64,000 nt of DNA from Senegalimassilia sp003474385 (GTDB lineage: Bacteria > Actinomycetota > Coriobacteriia > Coriobacteriales > Eggerthellaceae): the NCBI RefSeq assembly GCF_003474385.1, contig NZ_QUCY01000001.1, positions 197,240-261,239 on the forward strand. Reading direction: 5' to 3'. A program made the translations under genes and the position numbers. Position 1 is the stretch's first letter. Each line of letters opens with the position of its first letter. Under the pieces are notes generated by a model that was given only the letters and a program-made list of their open reading frames with translations, was not told where the DNA came from and did no database searches. Shown piece by piece: positions 16,168 through 26,287 of the stretch.

Positions 16168-18087
16168 ATGAACAAAAAGCAACGAAAGTGGCGCAACCGC
16201 ATCTTGGTCGCGTTGGCCCTGTTCGCCGTCATATTCGCCGCCGAGCACCTGCTGCCGCTGGCCGATATGCTAGGCAGCGAGGCCGCTGCGGTCTACCTGC
16301 TGTTCGCGTTGTACCTCGTGCCTTACCTCATCGCCGGCCACGATGTGCTGCTGCGGGCAGCCAGCAACATCAAAACCGGCCAAGTGTTCGACGAGAACCT
16401 GCTCATAGCGATCGCCACCATCGGCGCATTCGCCATGATCGCGTTCCCCGACGCGGAGCCTTCGATGGCGGAAGGTTGCGCCGTGATGCTGTTCTACCAG
16501 GTCGGCGAGCTGTTCCAAAGCTATGCCGTGGGCAAATCACGCAAATCCATCGCATCCATGATGGATATCGCGCCCGATTACGCCAATATCGAACGCGACG
16601 GCGAACTTGTGCAGGTCGACCCAGCCGAAGTGGCCATCGGAGACGTCATCGTGGTGAAGCCCGGCGAGCGTGTGCCCATCGACGGCACCGTCATCGAAGG
16701 AGCAAGCCAGCTTGACACCGCTGCGCTCACCGGCGAGTCCGTTCCGCGCCACGTGGAAGTCGGCATGGACGTCATCAGCGGTTGCGTGAACATGACCGGC
16801 GTGTTGCGCGTCCGCACGCAAAAGCCCTTTGGCGAGTCGACCGTCAGCCGCATCCTTGAGCTGGTGGAAAACGCCGCGGAGAAGAAGGCTCGCACAGAGA
16901 ACTTCATCACCCGCTTCGCCCGCTACTACACCCCCACCGTCACGGGGCTTGCCCTGCTGCTTGCCATCATCCCGCCGCTTTTGGGCATGGGCGCCTGGAG
17001 CGACTGGATTTTGCGCGGCCTCACCTTCCTGGTGGTCAGCTGCCCGTGCGCCCTGGTCATCAGCGTGCCGCTGTCGTTCTTCGGCGGCATCGGCGGCGCC
17101 AGCAAGCTTGGCGTGCTGGTCAAGGGCAGCAACTATCTTGAGGCGCTTGCCAAGGTGGACACCGTGGTGTTCGACAAGACCGGCACGCTGACCAACGGCA
17201 CCTTCAACGTGGTGGCGGTGCATACCGAACACGACATCGACCCCGATTACCTGCTGAGCTACGCGGCGCACGCGGAATCCTATTCGGACCATCCCATCGC
17301 GCTGTCGGTCAAGGAAGCATATTCCGGCACGATCGACCAGGAACGCATCCATGACGTTCGCGAAGAGGCGGGCCATGGCGTGGCGGCCGTGATCGACGAG
17401 CATGTGGTGCTGGTGGGCAACGACAAGCTCATGAACGCGAACGGCATGGATTACCATGATTGCGAGCTTACGGGCACGATCCTGCACGTTTCGATTGACG
17501 GACGCTACGCCGGCCACATCGTCATCGCCGACGTGGTGAAAGAAGATGCCGCCGAGGCCATCACGCGCCTTCACGCTGCAGGCGTGCGCAAAACGGTCAT
17601 GCTCACCGGCGACCGTGCCGAGGTGGCGCGCGCGGTGTCAAAACAGCTGGGCATCGACGAGTTCCACGCCCAGCTGCTGCCCGCCGACAAGGTCGCCCAG
17701 GTCGAGCGCCTGCTGTCCGAGGAAGCCGACGGCGCGAACCTGGCCTTCGTAGGCGACGGCATCAACGATGCCCCGGTGCTCACCCGCGCCGACGTGGGCA
17801 TCGCCATGGGAGCAATGGGCTCGGATGCCGCCATCGAAGCCGCTGATGTGGTGCTTATGGACGACAAGCCCTCCAACATCTCGCGCGCCATCGGCCTGGC
17901 GCGGCGCACCATGCGCATCGTGTGGCAGAACATCGTGTTCGCGCTGGGCGTCAAGCTTGCCGTGCTCGTGCTGGCAGCGGTGGGCATCGCGAACATGTGG
18001 CTGGCGGTATTCGCCGACGTGGGCGTGGCGACCCTTGCCATCCTCAACGCCATGCGCTGCATGAACGTGAAGGGGTTGCGCAAGTAG
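16168..18087 (+). CDS. Zn2+/Cd2+/Pb2+-type P1B ATPase without HMA domain
   Basis: Heavy-metal efflux pump of 639 residues. It begins with a short basic tail and the first membrane helix (ILVALALFAVIFAAEH), so no HMA domain precedes the membrane part. The transport motif SCPCALVISVP near residue 291 is the ZntA/CadA form, unlike the SCPCALGLATP of the copper pump in this window. Phosphorylation motif FDKTGTLTNG is near 334 and GDGINDAPVL near 529. ATG at 16168 follows AAGGA. It is the third gene of the arsR-HMA-ATPase operon. Exact metal choice is unproven. Confidence 0.92.
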   Translation: MNKKQRKWRNRILVALALFAVIFAAEHLLPLADMLGSEAAAVYLLFALYLVPYLIAGHDVLLRAASNIKTGQVFDENLLIAIATIGAFAMIAFPDAEPSMAEGCAVMLFYQVGELFQSYAVGKSRKSIASMMDIAPDYANIERDGELVQVDPAEVAIGDVIVVKPGERVPIDGTVIEGASQLDTAALTGESVPRHVEVGMDVISGCVNMTGVLRVRTQKPFGESTVSRILELVENAAEKKARTENFITRFARYYTPTVTGLALLLAIIPPLLGMGAWSDWILRGLTFLVVSCPCALVISVPLSFFGGIGGASKLGVLVKGSNYLEALAKVDTVVFDKTGTLTNGTFNVVAVHTEHDIDPDYLLSYAAHAESYSDHPIALSVKEAYSGTIDQERIHDVREEAGHGVAAVIDEHVVLVGNDKLMNANGMDYHDCELTGTILHVSIDGRYAGHIVIADVVKEDAAEAITRLHAAGVRKTVMLTGDRAEVARAVSKQLGIDEFHAQLLPADKVAQVERLLSEEADGANLAFVGDGINDAPVLTRADVGIAMGAMGSDAAIEAADVVLMDDKPSNISRAIGLARRTMRIVWQNIVFALGVKLAVLVLAAVGIANMWLAVFADVGVATLAILNAMRCMNVKGLRK

Positions 18088-18242
18088 CCGCCGAAAGCAA
18101 GCGCGCCGACAGCTGCGAAGCCTCGCGCAAACGCGTGCGACATGGCGCCCCCTCGTTCGGGAATCCCCGCACCAGGCGCAGTTTCGCAAGCGCATGACAA
18201 ACGACGATCGCATCGTACACCGCTTTGCGTTACCTATTTATG

Positions 18243-18272
18243 GAGAGGCCGCCCGCAATCGGGCGGCCTCTC
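18243..18272 (+). terminator. Intrinsic terminator after the metal-efflux operon
   Basis: Perfect 13-bp stem GAGAGGCCGCCCG with its complement around CAAT. It ends the arsR operon 155 bp past its stop; the downstream T tract is weak. Confidence 0.65.
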
Positions 18273-18324
18273 TACGCTTGCGCTAAACTAGAATGCCGAA
18301 ATTTCGAGCGAAGGGTGGGCAGCT

Positions 18325-20496
18325 GTGGCCGACAACATGCAGGATAACCTCAACGAAACCGCATCCGACCAGGCATGCGACCCGGTCTTCCAACAAGAGC
18401 AGGACCACCTGTCCGACACGTACGCCAAGCTTGAGGCCATAGCGAAAAACCTGTCGGAGAAGATGGAACGACGCCGCTGGCAGGCCGCCAAAGACAAAGA
18501 CGACATGCAAGGCGAGGTCAAGCACAACTTCGCCAGCGACGGCGAAGCCCAGGAGACCTACGTCGACTACGCCGTGCTCAACAACCTTATCCGCGATTAC
18601 AACCTTGAGCAGGACGCCGACAGCGAGCGCCTTGCCGCAGCCGCAAAGCTGCTCGAACAGCCCTACTTCGCCAAAATCAGCCTGGAGATGCGCACCGGCG
18701 CCCCGGCCAAGGACATCTACATCGGCCTTGCCGGCGTTGCCGACGAAAACTACCGCCGCATGGTGGTGGACTGGCGCAGCCCCGTTGCCGAGGTGTACTA
18801 CAACCAGGAAAACGGCGCCACCTCCTACGAGGCCAACGGCCGCACCATCAAAGTCAACCTGCTCAACCGCCGTCAGTTCGACATCGAGGGCAAAACGCTT
18901 CGCGCGTATTTCGACTCCGATGTCGCCATCGAGGACTCGCTGCTGCTGCAATCGCTTTCCGCACAGCGCTCCGAGCACATGAAGGCCATCACCGCCACCA
19001 TCCAAAAAGAGCAGAACCTCATCATCCGCCACGAGGACGTGCCCGCATTGCTGGTCGCGGGCATCGCCGGCAGCGGCAAGACCAGCGTGCTGCTGCAGCG
19101 CATCGCGTACCTGTTCTACCGCAACCGCGGATCGCTCGACCCGCGCCAGGTGTTCTTGATCAGCCCCAACCCTGTGTTCGCGAAATACATCGAGAACGTG
19201 CTGCCGGACCTGGGCGAACGTAACCCGGAAACCATCACCTACCACGACTTGTGCGCCCGCCTGCTTCCCGCTGGCCGCAATCCGCAGGACAAGGAAAGCC
19301 CGCTTGAACTGCTATGGAAGATCGACCGCGCCGTCGAGGGCCTTCGCTTCGAGCTTGCGGACTTGCGCGACATCAAGTTCTACGGCGTACGCCTGGTATC
19401 GGCCGGCGCCATCATGCAGCTGATGCAGAAGTACCCCAACGTGCCGGCCGGCCCGCACCTGGTCACGTTGGTGCGCGAGGAACTGTTCAACCGCCTAGAC
19501 GCGCGCCTGAAGCAGATGGCTGCCACCGAAGCGGTGCAGGACGAGCTGTTATGTCTGTCGCTTGATGAGCAGGTGCGCCTGTTCAACGCGCCGTACGACC
19601 CGCAAACCGAGCAGGAAGCTCGCGACTGCGCGCTCGCTTATCTGCAGGAGCGCTTCGCAGGGGCGATGCTTGCCATCGAGCGCGATGAGTGGCTGCGCAT
19701 CGACCGCATCGGCATGCGCCTGCTCGGCGTAGAGAACCTACCCGTGAGCGCATGGCTGTACCTGAACATGGCCGTCACCGGCCTGGGCAATCCTGATGCG
19801 CGCTACGTCATGATCGACGAGGTGCAGGACTATACGCCCGACCAGCTGGCAGTCATGGCCCGCTTTTTCCGCCGCGCACACTTCATGCTGCTCGGCGACC
19901 CCCATCAGGCCATCCGTCCGGAAACGGCATCCTACGAGCAGATCCGTGAGGTGTTCGAGTGCCTGCGCGGCTCCATCGAGGATTGCCAGCTGTTGACCAG
20001 CTATCGCTCCACGCCCGAGATCACGGCGCTGTTCGCGGGCCTTTTGCCCGAAAGCGAGCGCATGCAGATTTCGGCTGTGCAGCGCGCCGACCAACCGCCG
20101 GCGCTGATCGCCTGTCCCACCGAGGAGGACTACGAGCAGAACCTGCGCCGCGTGATTCGCGAAGCATCCGACTACGACGGGCTCACCGCCGTGGTGGTGC
20201 CCTGGAAAAGCCAGCTCAAGCGCTTGCAGAAACTGCTCGGCGACGACACTCCGCAGATCATCGGCCAGGATAGGCGCCTGCCGTCCTCCGGCGTGCTGGC
20301 GCTCACCCTGCCGCTGGCGAAGGGCTTGGAATTCGATCACGTCATCATCCCCGACGCCGGCGCCAGCCTGTTCCCTGCGAACGACCACGTGGCGCAGAAC
20401 CGCCTTTACACCACGATAAGCCGCGCAACCCGCACCATCACCATCCTGTCCAACGGCCCGCTCACCCCGCTGCTGGATTTCACGCACCAGGACTGA
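18325..20496 (+). CDS. helD: HelD-type superfamily 1 helicase (RNA polymerase recycling factor)
   Basis: HelD proteins remove stalled RNA polymerase from DNA. The 723-residue protein starts with an acidic coiled-coil arm (about 15-75). The HelD hallmark VDWRSPVAEVYYN is near residue 150. Walker A is AGIAGSGKTSVLLQRIA near 245, Walker B MIDEVQDYTPDQ near 497, and motif VI TTISRATRTI near 695. UvrD and PcrA lack the long N-terminal arm and the VDWRSP segment. GTG at 18325 follows AAGGGTGGG; the first ATG is four codons later. It ends 20 bp before the ABC exporter gene, so both may be co-transcribed. Confidence 0.9.
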   Translation: MADNMQDNLNETASDQACDPVFQQEQDHLSDTYAKLEAIAKNLSEKMERRRWQAAKDKDDMQGEVKHNFASDGEAQETYVDYAVLNNLIRDYNLEQDADSERLAAAAKLLEQPYFAKISLEMRTGAPAKDIYIGLAGVADENYRRMVVDWRSPVAEVYYNQENGATSYEANGRTIKVNLLNRRQFDIEGKTLRAYFDSDVAIEDSLLLQSLSAQRSEHMKAITATIQKEQNLIIRHEDVPALLVAGIAGSGKTSVLLQRIAYLFYRNRGSLDPRQVFLISPNPVFAKYIENVLPDLGERNPETITYHDLCARLLPAGRNPQDKESPLELLWKIDRAVEGLRFELADLRDIKFYGVRLVSAGAIMQLMQKYPNVPAGPHLVTLVREELFNRLDARLKQMAATEAVQDELLCLSLDEQVRLFNAPYDPQTEQEARDCALAYLQERFAGAMLAIERDEWLRIDRIGMRLLGVENLPVSAWLYLNMAVTGLGNPDARYVMIDEVQDYTPDQLAVMARFFRRAHFMLLGDPHQAIRPETASYEQIREVFECLRGSIEDCQLLTSYRSTPEITALFAGLLPESERMQISAVQRADQPPALIACPTEEDYEQNLRRVIREASDYDGLTAVVVPWKSQLKRLQKLLGDDTPQIIGQDRRLPSSGVLALTLPLAKGLEFDHVIIPDAGASLFPANDHVAQNRLYTTISRATRTITILSNGPLTPLLDFTHQD

Positions 20497-20516
20497 TACG
20501 CATTCGAAGGAGCCTC

Positions 20517-22301
20517 ATGGCAACGAACCGATCGACCACCACACGCCGCACCCTGCACTACTACTGGCAGGTCACCCGCAAGCACTTCGGCTTGTTCGCA
20601 GCCCTTATGGCGTCGACGTTTCTGTTCGTGGCCTTGCTATCGTACGGCAACCCGTATGTGATGAGCCTGGTCGTCGATCGCGTGAGCGCCGGAAGCGTGG
20701 AGCCCGACCAGGTGTTTGCGGTCTACAGCCCCTATATCGCGGCGCTCATCGCCATCAACGTGCTCGGGCAGGCAGCCAGCAAGCTTCAGGATTACACCAT
20801 GTACAAGCTTGAGATCGCTGCGGCCTACGACCTTGCCACCATGAGCTTCGACGCGCTGTGCAACCAGTCCATGAGCTTCCATTCGAACCGGTTCGGCGGC
20901 ACGCTGGTCAGCCAGACAAGCAAGTTCATGAGCGCCTACCAGCTGTTGCTCGAAACCATCACCTTCCCATTTTTGCCGGTTATCTGCTCGGTGATATTCA
21001 CGTGCGCCATTCTGGCGCCGCGCGTGCCGGTATACGTGGTCATCCTCATGGCGCTGCTAGTCGTATACGCTTGCGTTTCGTACTACATGTACAAGCGAAT
21101 CCTTTCGTTGAATGAGAAAGCCGCCAGCGCGCAAAACCAGCTCTCCGGTGAGCTTTCCGATTCGGTGGCCAACATCCTAGCCGTGAAGACCTCGGGGCGC
21201 GAGGACTACGAGCGCGCGTTGTTCGATCAGGCGAACCGCCAGGTGGTGGAACGCGACAGCAAGCGCATGTGGGCGAGTTTGGCCCGCGGCATCATCACCG
21301 CGTGCATCACCGTGATCATCATGAGCGTGGTGGCCGTGTTCATCGCCGGCGGAAACGCATGGTACGGCATCAGCGCCGGCACGCTCGTGATGATGTTCAC
21401 CTACACCTACACCGTCACGAACCAGTTCAACTTCATCAACAACGGCCTGCAGCGCTTCAACCGCGCCTTCGGCGATGCCAGCGGGATGACGCAGACCCTT
21501 GACGAACCCCGGCTTGTGGCCGACCTGCCCGGCGCGCCGGACATGGTGGTACGGGACGGCGCCATCGATTTCGAGGGAATCGGCTTCCACTACACCGACG
21601 GCAATGCGAAAACCACGGTGTTCGAGAATTTCAACCTGCATATTCCCGCAGGTCAACGAGTGGGTTTGGTCGGCCTGAGCGGCGCCGGCAAAACCACGCT
21701 CACGAAACTGTTGCTGCGCTTGTCCGACATCCAGGACGGTCGCATCCTCATCGACGGGCAGAACATCGCCGAATGCACGCAGCAAAGCCTTCGCCGCTCC
21801 ATCGCCTACGTGCCGCAGGAGACGCTGCTGTTCCACCGCAGCATTGCCGAGAATATCGCCTATGGGCGTCCCGACGCAACTATGGAGCAGATCCGCGAGG
21901 CCGCGGCCCAGGCCAACGCATTGGATTTCATTGAGAACCTGCCCGACGGGTTCGATACCATCACCGGCGAGCGCGGCGTGAAGCTCTCCGGCGGGCAGCG
22001 CCAGCGCGTCGCCATCGCGCGTGCGCTGCTGGCAGACTGCCCGGTGCTCGTGCTCGACGAGGCCACAAGCGCCCTTGACTCCGAAAGCGAGGCGCTCGTG
22101 CAAGACGCTCTGTCAAAGCTGATGCGCGGCCGCACCTGCATCGTCGTGGCGCATCGCCTTTCCACCGTTGCCAGCCTTGACAGGATCGTGGTCCTCGACC
22201 ACGGCAAAATCACGGAAGACGGCCCGCACGCCGACCTGGTAGCCGCCAACGGCGAATACGCAAACCTTTGGAACCGCCAAACCGGCGCCTACCTGAAGTA
22301 A
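20517..22301 (+). CDS. ABC exporter half-transporter (membrane domain plus ATPase)
   Basis: Type IV ABC exporter of 594 residues: six membrane helices in about residues 20-320, then the nucleotide-binding domain with Walker A GLSGAGKTTL, Q-loop (VPQETLLFH), signature LSGGQRQRVAIARAL and Walker B VLVLDEATSAL. Such half-transporters work as dimers and export lipids, peptides or drugs; nothing here fixes the substrate. ATG at 20517 follows AAGGAG. Confidence 0.9.
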   Translation: MATNRSTTTRRTLHYYWQVTRKHFGLFAALMASTFLFVALLSYGNPYVMSLVVDRVSAGSVEPDQVFAVYSPYIAALIAINVLGQAASKLQDYTMYKLEIAAAYDLATMSFDALCNQSMSFHSNRFGGTLVSQTSKFMSAYQLLLETITFPFLPVICSVIFTCAILAPRVPVYVVILMALLVVYACVSYYMYKRILSLNEKAASAQNQLSGELSDSVANILAVKTSGREDYERALFDQANRQVVERDSKRMWASLARGIITACITVIIMSVVAVFIAGGNAWYGISAGTLVMMFTYTYTVTNQFNFINNGLQRFNRAFGDASGMTQTLDEPRLVADLPGAPDMVVRDGAIDFEGIGFHYTDGNAKTTVFENFNLHIPAGQRVGLVGLSGAGKTTLTKLLLRLSDIQDGRILIDGQNIAECTQQSLRRSIAYVPQETLLFHRSIAENIAYGRPDATMEQIREAAAQANALDFIENLPDGFDTITGERGVKLSGGQRQRVAIARALLADCPVLVLDEATSALDSESEALVQDALSKLMRGRTCIVVAHRLSTVASLDRIVVLDHGKITEDGPHADLVAANGEYANLWNRQTGAYLK

Positions 22302-22322
22302 CGCCACCCCAGACACTTTGGG

Positions 22323-23423
22323 CTAGCGGTTCTCGATGCTGCCGATGTTTTTGAGCTCGATTTGGATGAGGCCGTTCGGGGCGCTTTTGAACTCGATGAG
22401 CTCGGTGTTGTGACTGTACTCGGCAGGGAACGTCAACACGATGCCCGTGTCGGTGACGATCTTGTGGTTGCGGCTGACGCGTTTGGCAACATCCCGCTCC
22501 ATGTGCACGCGGTCACCAAGCTGCTCGTCGGCAGCAGCTTGCTCGAAACGGCGGCGCGGACCTTCATCGTCGAACACCTCGTCCACGAACTCGTCAAACG
22601 GCACCTCGTCGGAATCATCAGCGTTCTCGGCCAGGTAAGCCTTGGCGCGTCCCATGGCAACGGCGGAGTTCACCCCGAACTCCTCGGCAACTTCCTCGAC
22701 CAAGCCCATAGTGGTATCGAACAGCTCCTTGCTGGAAGCCTCGTTGGAGCATTGCAGCAGGCCGTCGGGGATGAGCCAACGCTCCTCACCGGCGATCTGG
22801 CGGGGCTTGTCAACGAACAGCACCGCCATAGTACGGGCATTCACCAGCGCAAACGATGCAATCTTCTGCGAAGGGTTCGGCAAAATGGCGTGATGACGCT
22901 CGATATTGTTGCGGGTGGCGCCGTCTTCGCCGCGCCCGACCTCATGCATGAAGGCGGGCTTGCTCTCAAGCAGCAGCAAGCCAAAGTAATGCTCGCTGCG
23001 CGCGTTGTACGCCGCAGCCTCGGCAGCTGCGGTAGCTGCCGCGATCTCCTCCTCGGTGGCGTCGTCGGCCAACGGCGGCATGGCGGGCGGCTTTTCCTGA
23101 TCTTCGAAATCCACCACCAACAGATCGCAGGAAGAAGGGTTTTCCATACGACCGAGTTCCTCGGACATGAACTGGGCCACCTGCACGGAAAGGTCGACGA
23201 AGTCGCGCTCGCCCTTGAAATACGCGCTTAACTCAGCCGCAAAGCCGCTGTCGGGGAAGAACTCTCCGCGACGGTTGTCCATGCCGCCAAGCGCATGCCG
23301 GGCAATACGCATAACGTAGGACTTGACGTTCTTATTCGTCAAGTCCAGCTCGTCTTCGGAAAACACGTTCACGCATGAGACGAAATCGAACACATGCAAC
23401 ACCGCGTGGTTGATCTTAAACAT
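22323..23423 (-). CDS. Nucleoid-associated protein, NdpA/YejK family
   Basis: A 366-residue protein resembling the YejK/NdpA family (nucleoid-associated, found with folded DNA). It opens MFKINHAVLHVFDF, then YVMRIARHAL, and has an acidic Ala-rich insert near residues 125-145 (ATEEEIAAATAAAEAA). The central part contains a segment on protease/self residues (GLLLLESKPAFMHEV). The C-terminus (GIVLTFPAEYSHNTELIEF) is strand-rich. The start ATG follows GGGGAGAGG. It converges on the ABC gene with only 21 bp between stops. Function beyond the family name cannot be read. Confidence 0.75.
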   Translation of the reverse strand: MFKINHAVLHVFDFVSCVNVFSEDELDLTNKNVKSYVMRIARHALGGMDNRRGEFFPDSGFAAELSAYFKGERDFVDLSVQVAQFMSEELGRMENPSSCDLLVVDFEDQEKPPAMPPLADDATEEEIAAATAAAEAAAYNARSEHYFGLLLLESKPAFMHEVGRGEDGATRNNIERHHAILPNPSQKIASFALVNARTMAVLFVDKPRQIAGEERWLIPDGLLQCSNEASSKELFDTTMGLVEEVAEEFGVNSAVAMGRAKAYLAENADDSDEVPFDEFVDEVFDDEGPRRRFEQAAADEQLGDRVHMERDVAKRVSRNHKIVTDTGIVLTFPAEYSHNTELIEFKSAPNGLIQIELKNIGSIENR

Positions 23424-23523
23424 CCAGCCTCTCCCCTGCCTACCTTAAACCTGCATCCGCGAACGCGATAGCGGCGCCTTATCTTACGCGCGCACCTTCT
23501 GTCCACCCTCGAAACGAACGGAC

Positions 23524-24477
23524 CTATGCTTCGTCCTCGAAACGAACGCGGTCCCATTCTTCGCCCTCGAAGCCCCACATGCGCACCTCGGGATACATGT
23601 GCACGCCTTCCATCTCGTACACGCGACGCTGCACCTCGGCAATCAAATCGCGAACATCGCGAGCCGTCGCACCACCGGCGTTCACCACGAACCCCGTATG
23701 CTTCTCGGAAACCTGCGCGCCGCCCACACGGAAACCGCGCAAGCCAGCATCCTGAATCAGCTTGCCAGCGAAATAGCCAGCGGGACGCTTGAAGGTGCTG
23801 CCGGCGCTCGGCATTTCCAGGGGCTGCTTCTCAGCACGGCGCTGAGCCAGATCATCCATGCGCGCACGAATCTCACTAGGAGAATCAGGGCGCAGCTGCA
23901 AGGTGGCCGAGAGCACGGCCCAACCGGCATCGCCCATCATGGAGTGACGATATCCCCAGCATGCCTGCCAAGCATGAAGGTTCACGATACGCCCCTGCGG
24001 CGTGGCGCACACGAGCGAGCAGCACACGTCGCGGAACTCCCCGCCATAGGCTCCGGCGTTCATGATGGCGGCGCCGCCGATGGTACCCGGGATTCCGCTG
24101 GCGAACTCATAGCCCGCCAAACCGGCAGCGCATACGGCCTCGGCGACCTGGGCGTTCGACGCACCGGCCTGCACCGTCACACGGGAACCTTCCACAACTA
24201 CGTCCGAAAAGCGCTCGGCAAATCGAACGATAACCTCGGGCAAACCCGCATCGGCCACAAGCAGGTCGCTGCCCAGGCCCAGCAAGCGCACAGGCTGGCC
24301 AGCGCCATGGCACGCTGCAAGAACATCAGCTGCCTCTTGAACGCTGGCCGGCTCGACCACCACGGCAGCAGGGCCGCCGATCTGAAACGTGGTCAGCCCG
24401 CTCATGGGCACATCCCTGCGCACCGCCTGCCCCCCGACGATTTCCCGCAGCGTTTCCAACAAAACCTCGTTCACCAT
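23524..24477 (-). CDS. murB: UDP-N-acetylenolpyruvoylglucosamine reductase
   Basis: Second committed step of peptidoglycan precursor synthesis: NADPH-dependent reduction giving UDP-MurNAc, with FAD. Motifs: TTFQIGGPA near residue 25, GLGSDLLVADAG near 65, GIPGTIGGAAIMNAGAYGG near 125, GYRHS near 165, and the catalytic-serine segment AGSTFKRP near 220. About 317 residues, normal for the family. Start: ATG at 24477, 11 nt after AAGGAG; a GTG at 24486 would overlap the regulator stop as GTGA. Either way it is tightly coupled to the LuxR-type gene upstream. Confidence 0.95.
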   Translation of the reverse strand: MVNEVLLETLREIVGGQAVRRDVPMSGLTTFQIGGPAAVVVEPASVQEAADVLAACHGAGQPVRLLGLGSDLLVADAGLPEVIVRFAERFSDVVVEGSRVTVQAGASNAQVAEAVCAAGLAGYEFASGIPGTIGGAAIMNAGAYGGEFRDVCCSLVCATPQGRIVNLHAWQACWGYRHSMMGDAGWAVLSATLQLRPDSPSEIRARMDDLAQRRAEKQPLEMPSAGSTFKRPAGYFAGKLIQDAGLRGFRVGGAQVSEKHTGFVVNAGGATARDVRDLIAEVQRRVYEMEGVHMYPEVRMWGFEGEEWDRVRFEDEA

Positions 24478-24482
24478 ATGGG

Positions 24483-26003
24483 TCACGACTCCTTACCGGA
24501 TAACAATGCCTGGGATTCGCGTTCGCCCAGGTCGATCAACTCTTGTCGGCTATGTACGCCGCATTTCCCATAAATGCGGCGCAAATGCGTATCAACGGTG
24601 CTTTTCGCGATGAACAGCTCCGCCGCCATGCGCTCGCCCGTACGGCCGCGAAGCGCCAACGGCAAGATCTCGGATTCGCGCTTGGAAAGCTTGAACTTGG
24701 ACGCCATGACGCGGCACGCATCCTCGAACCGATCGGCCTGCTTGGCGATGTGTGACAGCGCCAAGAAGTCGCCCTCGGTGAAAAGGAACAGGAACGCGAA
24801 CAACGTGGCGAAACCCGCGCAAGAGGCAACGGCGAAGGGGATGTCGCCCGAAGGAGAGGCGATCTGCAAAACATTGCCGAGCGCCAATCCTCCCGCTTCG
24901 CCAAGGTAGAGCGCGGCAAAACCTCTGGAGAAGGAAAGCGCCGCATCCATGCCGGTCAGCTTCGCCATCAACACGAACAGCGAAACGAGCACGGCGGAAA
25001 GGCCTAGGTAGCCCGCAAGCACGATGGAATCGCCTGGGACGCCAAAGGGCTCCAAGACGGGCATGAACAGGTATCCGGCCATCATCAGCAGCAGCGCGAG
25101 ACGATATACGCCCACCAAAAGCCTGCTCACTTCGCCATCGGACCCGCTACGGCGGGCGCTCATGCCCACAACCTGCAACGACCCGGCGCAGAACAGCGCC
25201 AACAGCAGCAACGTCGCAGCAAACGTAGGTGTGGCGACGCTACCCGGATCCGAAGCATAGGTTTCCATGAGCCCGCCTGCCAAGCCGAACACGACGGAGC
25301 CGCCCACAACCTTACGCGAAATGCGATGCGTCTCTGCCCGCTGCTTTTTTGAAGCGAGCAGCGTCGCGATAGTGAGGGCAGGTTTTTTTTGCGAGTCCGC
25401 GTTCTCCTCGACGCGCTCGCTCGAAAGCAACGGCTCGATGCCGACAAGCGCCCAGGCGCTGCCGAAGGGAAGCAGGTTAGCCACCGCAGCAGCGAGCGGA
25501 GCCTGCGAACAGACGACGGCGAGCAGGAACGTAAAAACGGCAGCAACGGCAGTTGCAAGCAACACGCCGCGGGAGCTTTCCCCATGCGATCGGGCGCCGA
25601 GCGCCCTTCCCCACGCCGCAAGCATGCAGGCGAAGGGAACGCCCACCAAAACGCCTTCCATAACCATTGAGGCAAGGCCGTATTCGGCGGGAAGGGAAAC
25701 GGAGGAACCGATGGCCAGCAACACCGCATAGCACCACATAAGCGAGCGGTTCAGCAGCACATCGCGCACGCGCAGGGCAACGGCGCGCAGCACGATGAGG
25801 GTGACGGCCGCGGCAAGCAAGGTGATCAGCAAATCGATGCGTTCAAAAGTGAAGCCGCCAACTGTGAGCGCGCTGTTCCATCCCATGTAGAAGAGCGCGA
25901 ACATGAACGCCTGATGGCACGCGTACCCAAGCAGCGTACGCACAAGAGTGGGATCGAAGCGCGTCTCAGGTGCGCCGGTATGATGGGTTGAAGAATTCTG
26001 CAT
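24483..26003 (-). CDS. LuxR-family regulator with about twelve membrane helices
   Basis: A 506-residue protein: residues about 20-420 are a series of hydrophobic helices resembling a transporter-like sensor. The C-terminal 65 residues are a LuxR helix-turn-helix (FKLSKRESEILPLALRG, then GERMAAELFIAKSTVDTHL). This architecture is common in Eggerthellaceae. The ATG at 26003 lies exactly 7 nt after TACACT (extended -10, TGG before it), suggesting a leaderless start; a GTG at 26027 with a weak GAGG is the alternative. It overlaps or abuts murB, so it may be made together with a cell-wall enzyme. Signal and targets unknown. Confidence 0.82.
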   Translation of the reverse strand: MQNSSTHHTGAPETRFDPTLVRTLLGYACHQAFMFALFYMGWNSALTVGGFTFERIDLLITLLAAAVTLIVLRAVALRVRDVLLNRSLMWCYAVLLAIGSSVSLPAEYGLASMVMEGVLVGVPFACMLAAWGRALGARSHGESSRGVLLATAVAAVFTFLLAVVCSQAPLAAAVANLLPFGSAWALVGIEPLLSSERVEENADSQKKPALTIATLLASKKQRAETHRISRKVVGGSVVFGLAGGLMETYASDPGSVATPTFAATLLLLALFCAGSLQVVGMSARRSGSDGEVSRLLVGVYRLALLLMMAGYLFMPVLEPFGVPGDSIVLAGYLGLSAVLVSLFVLMAKLTGMDAALSFSRGFAALYLGEAGGLALGNVLQIASPSGDIPFAVASCAGFATLFAFLFLFTEGDFLALSHIAKQADRFEDACRVMASKFKLSKRESEILPLALRGRTGERMAAELFIAKSTVDTHLRRIYGKCGVHSRQELIDLGERESQALLSGKES

Positions 26004-26200
26004 ACTCTGAAGTGTACCAGCAAGCACCGTTCAGACCTCGACTGCACGCAAGGGACCACAAGATTACCCGGGCAAATCCGAGCTCCCGGGCATTCGCGCC
26101 CCGCAGGCCATAACGCCATCGCCTCTACCCACCATAAGCGAAACCGAGGACGCCATCACCACGCAAATCCCGTTCCCATCAAAACTGCGGACCAGGATAG

Positions 26201-26240
26201 AGCGAAATGCCCGTGCAAAACCTTGCGCGGGCATTTCGCT
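26201..26240. terminator. Long hairpin downstream of tatA
   Basis: AGCGAAATGCCCG-T-GCAA, loop AACC, then the complement with one mismatch: a 17-bp stem. It lies about 50 bp after the tatA stop and upstream of the LuxR-type gene on the same strand. There is no long T tract. Confidence 0.55.
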
Positions 26241-26287
26241 GTTTGCTGTATTTCCGGTAACGGAGGCTTGACGCCCCCAAGGAAATC

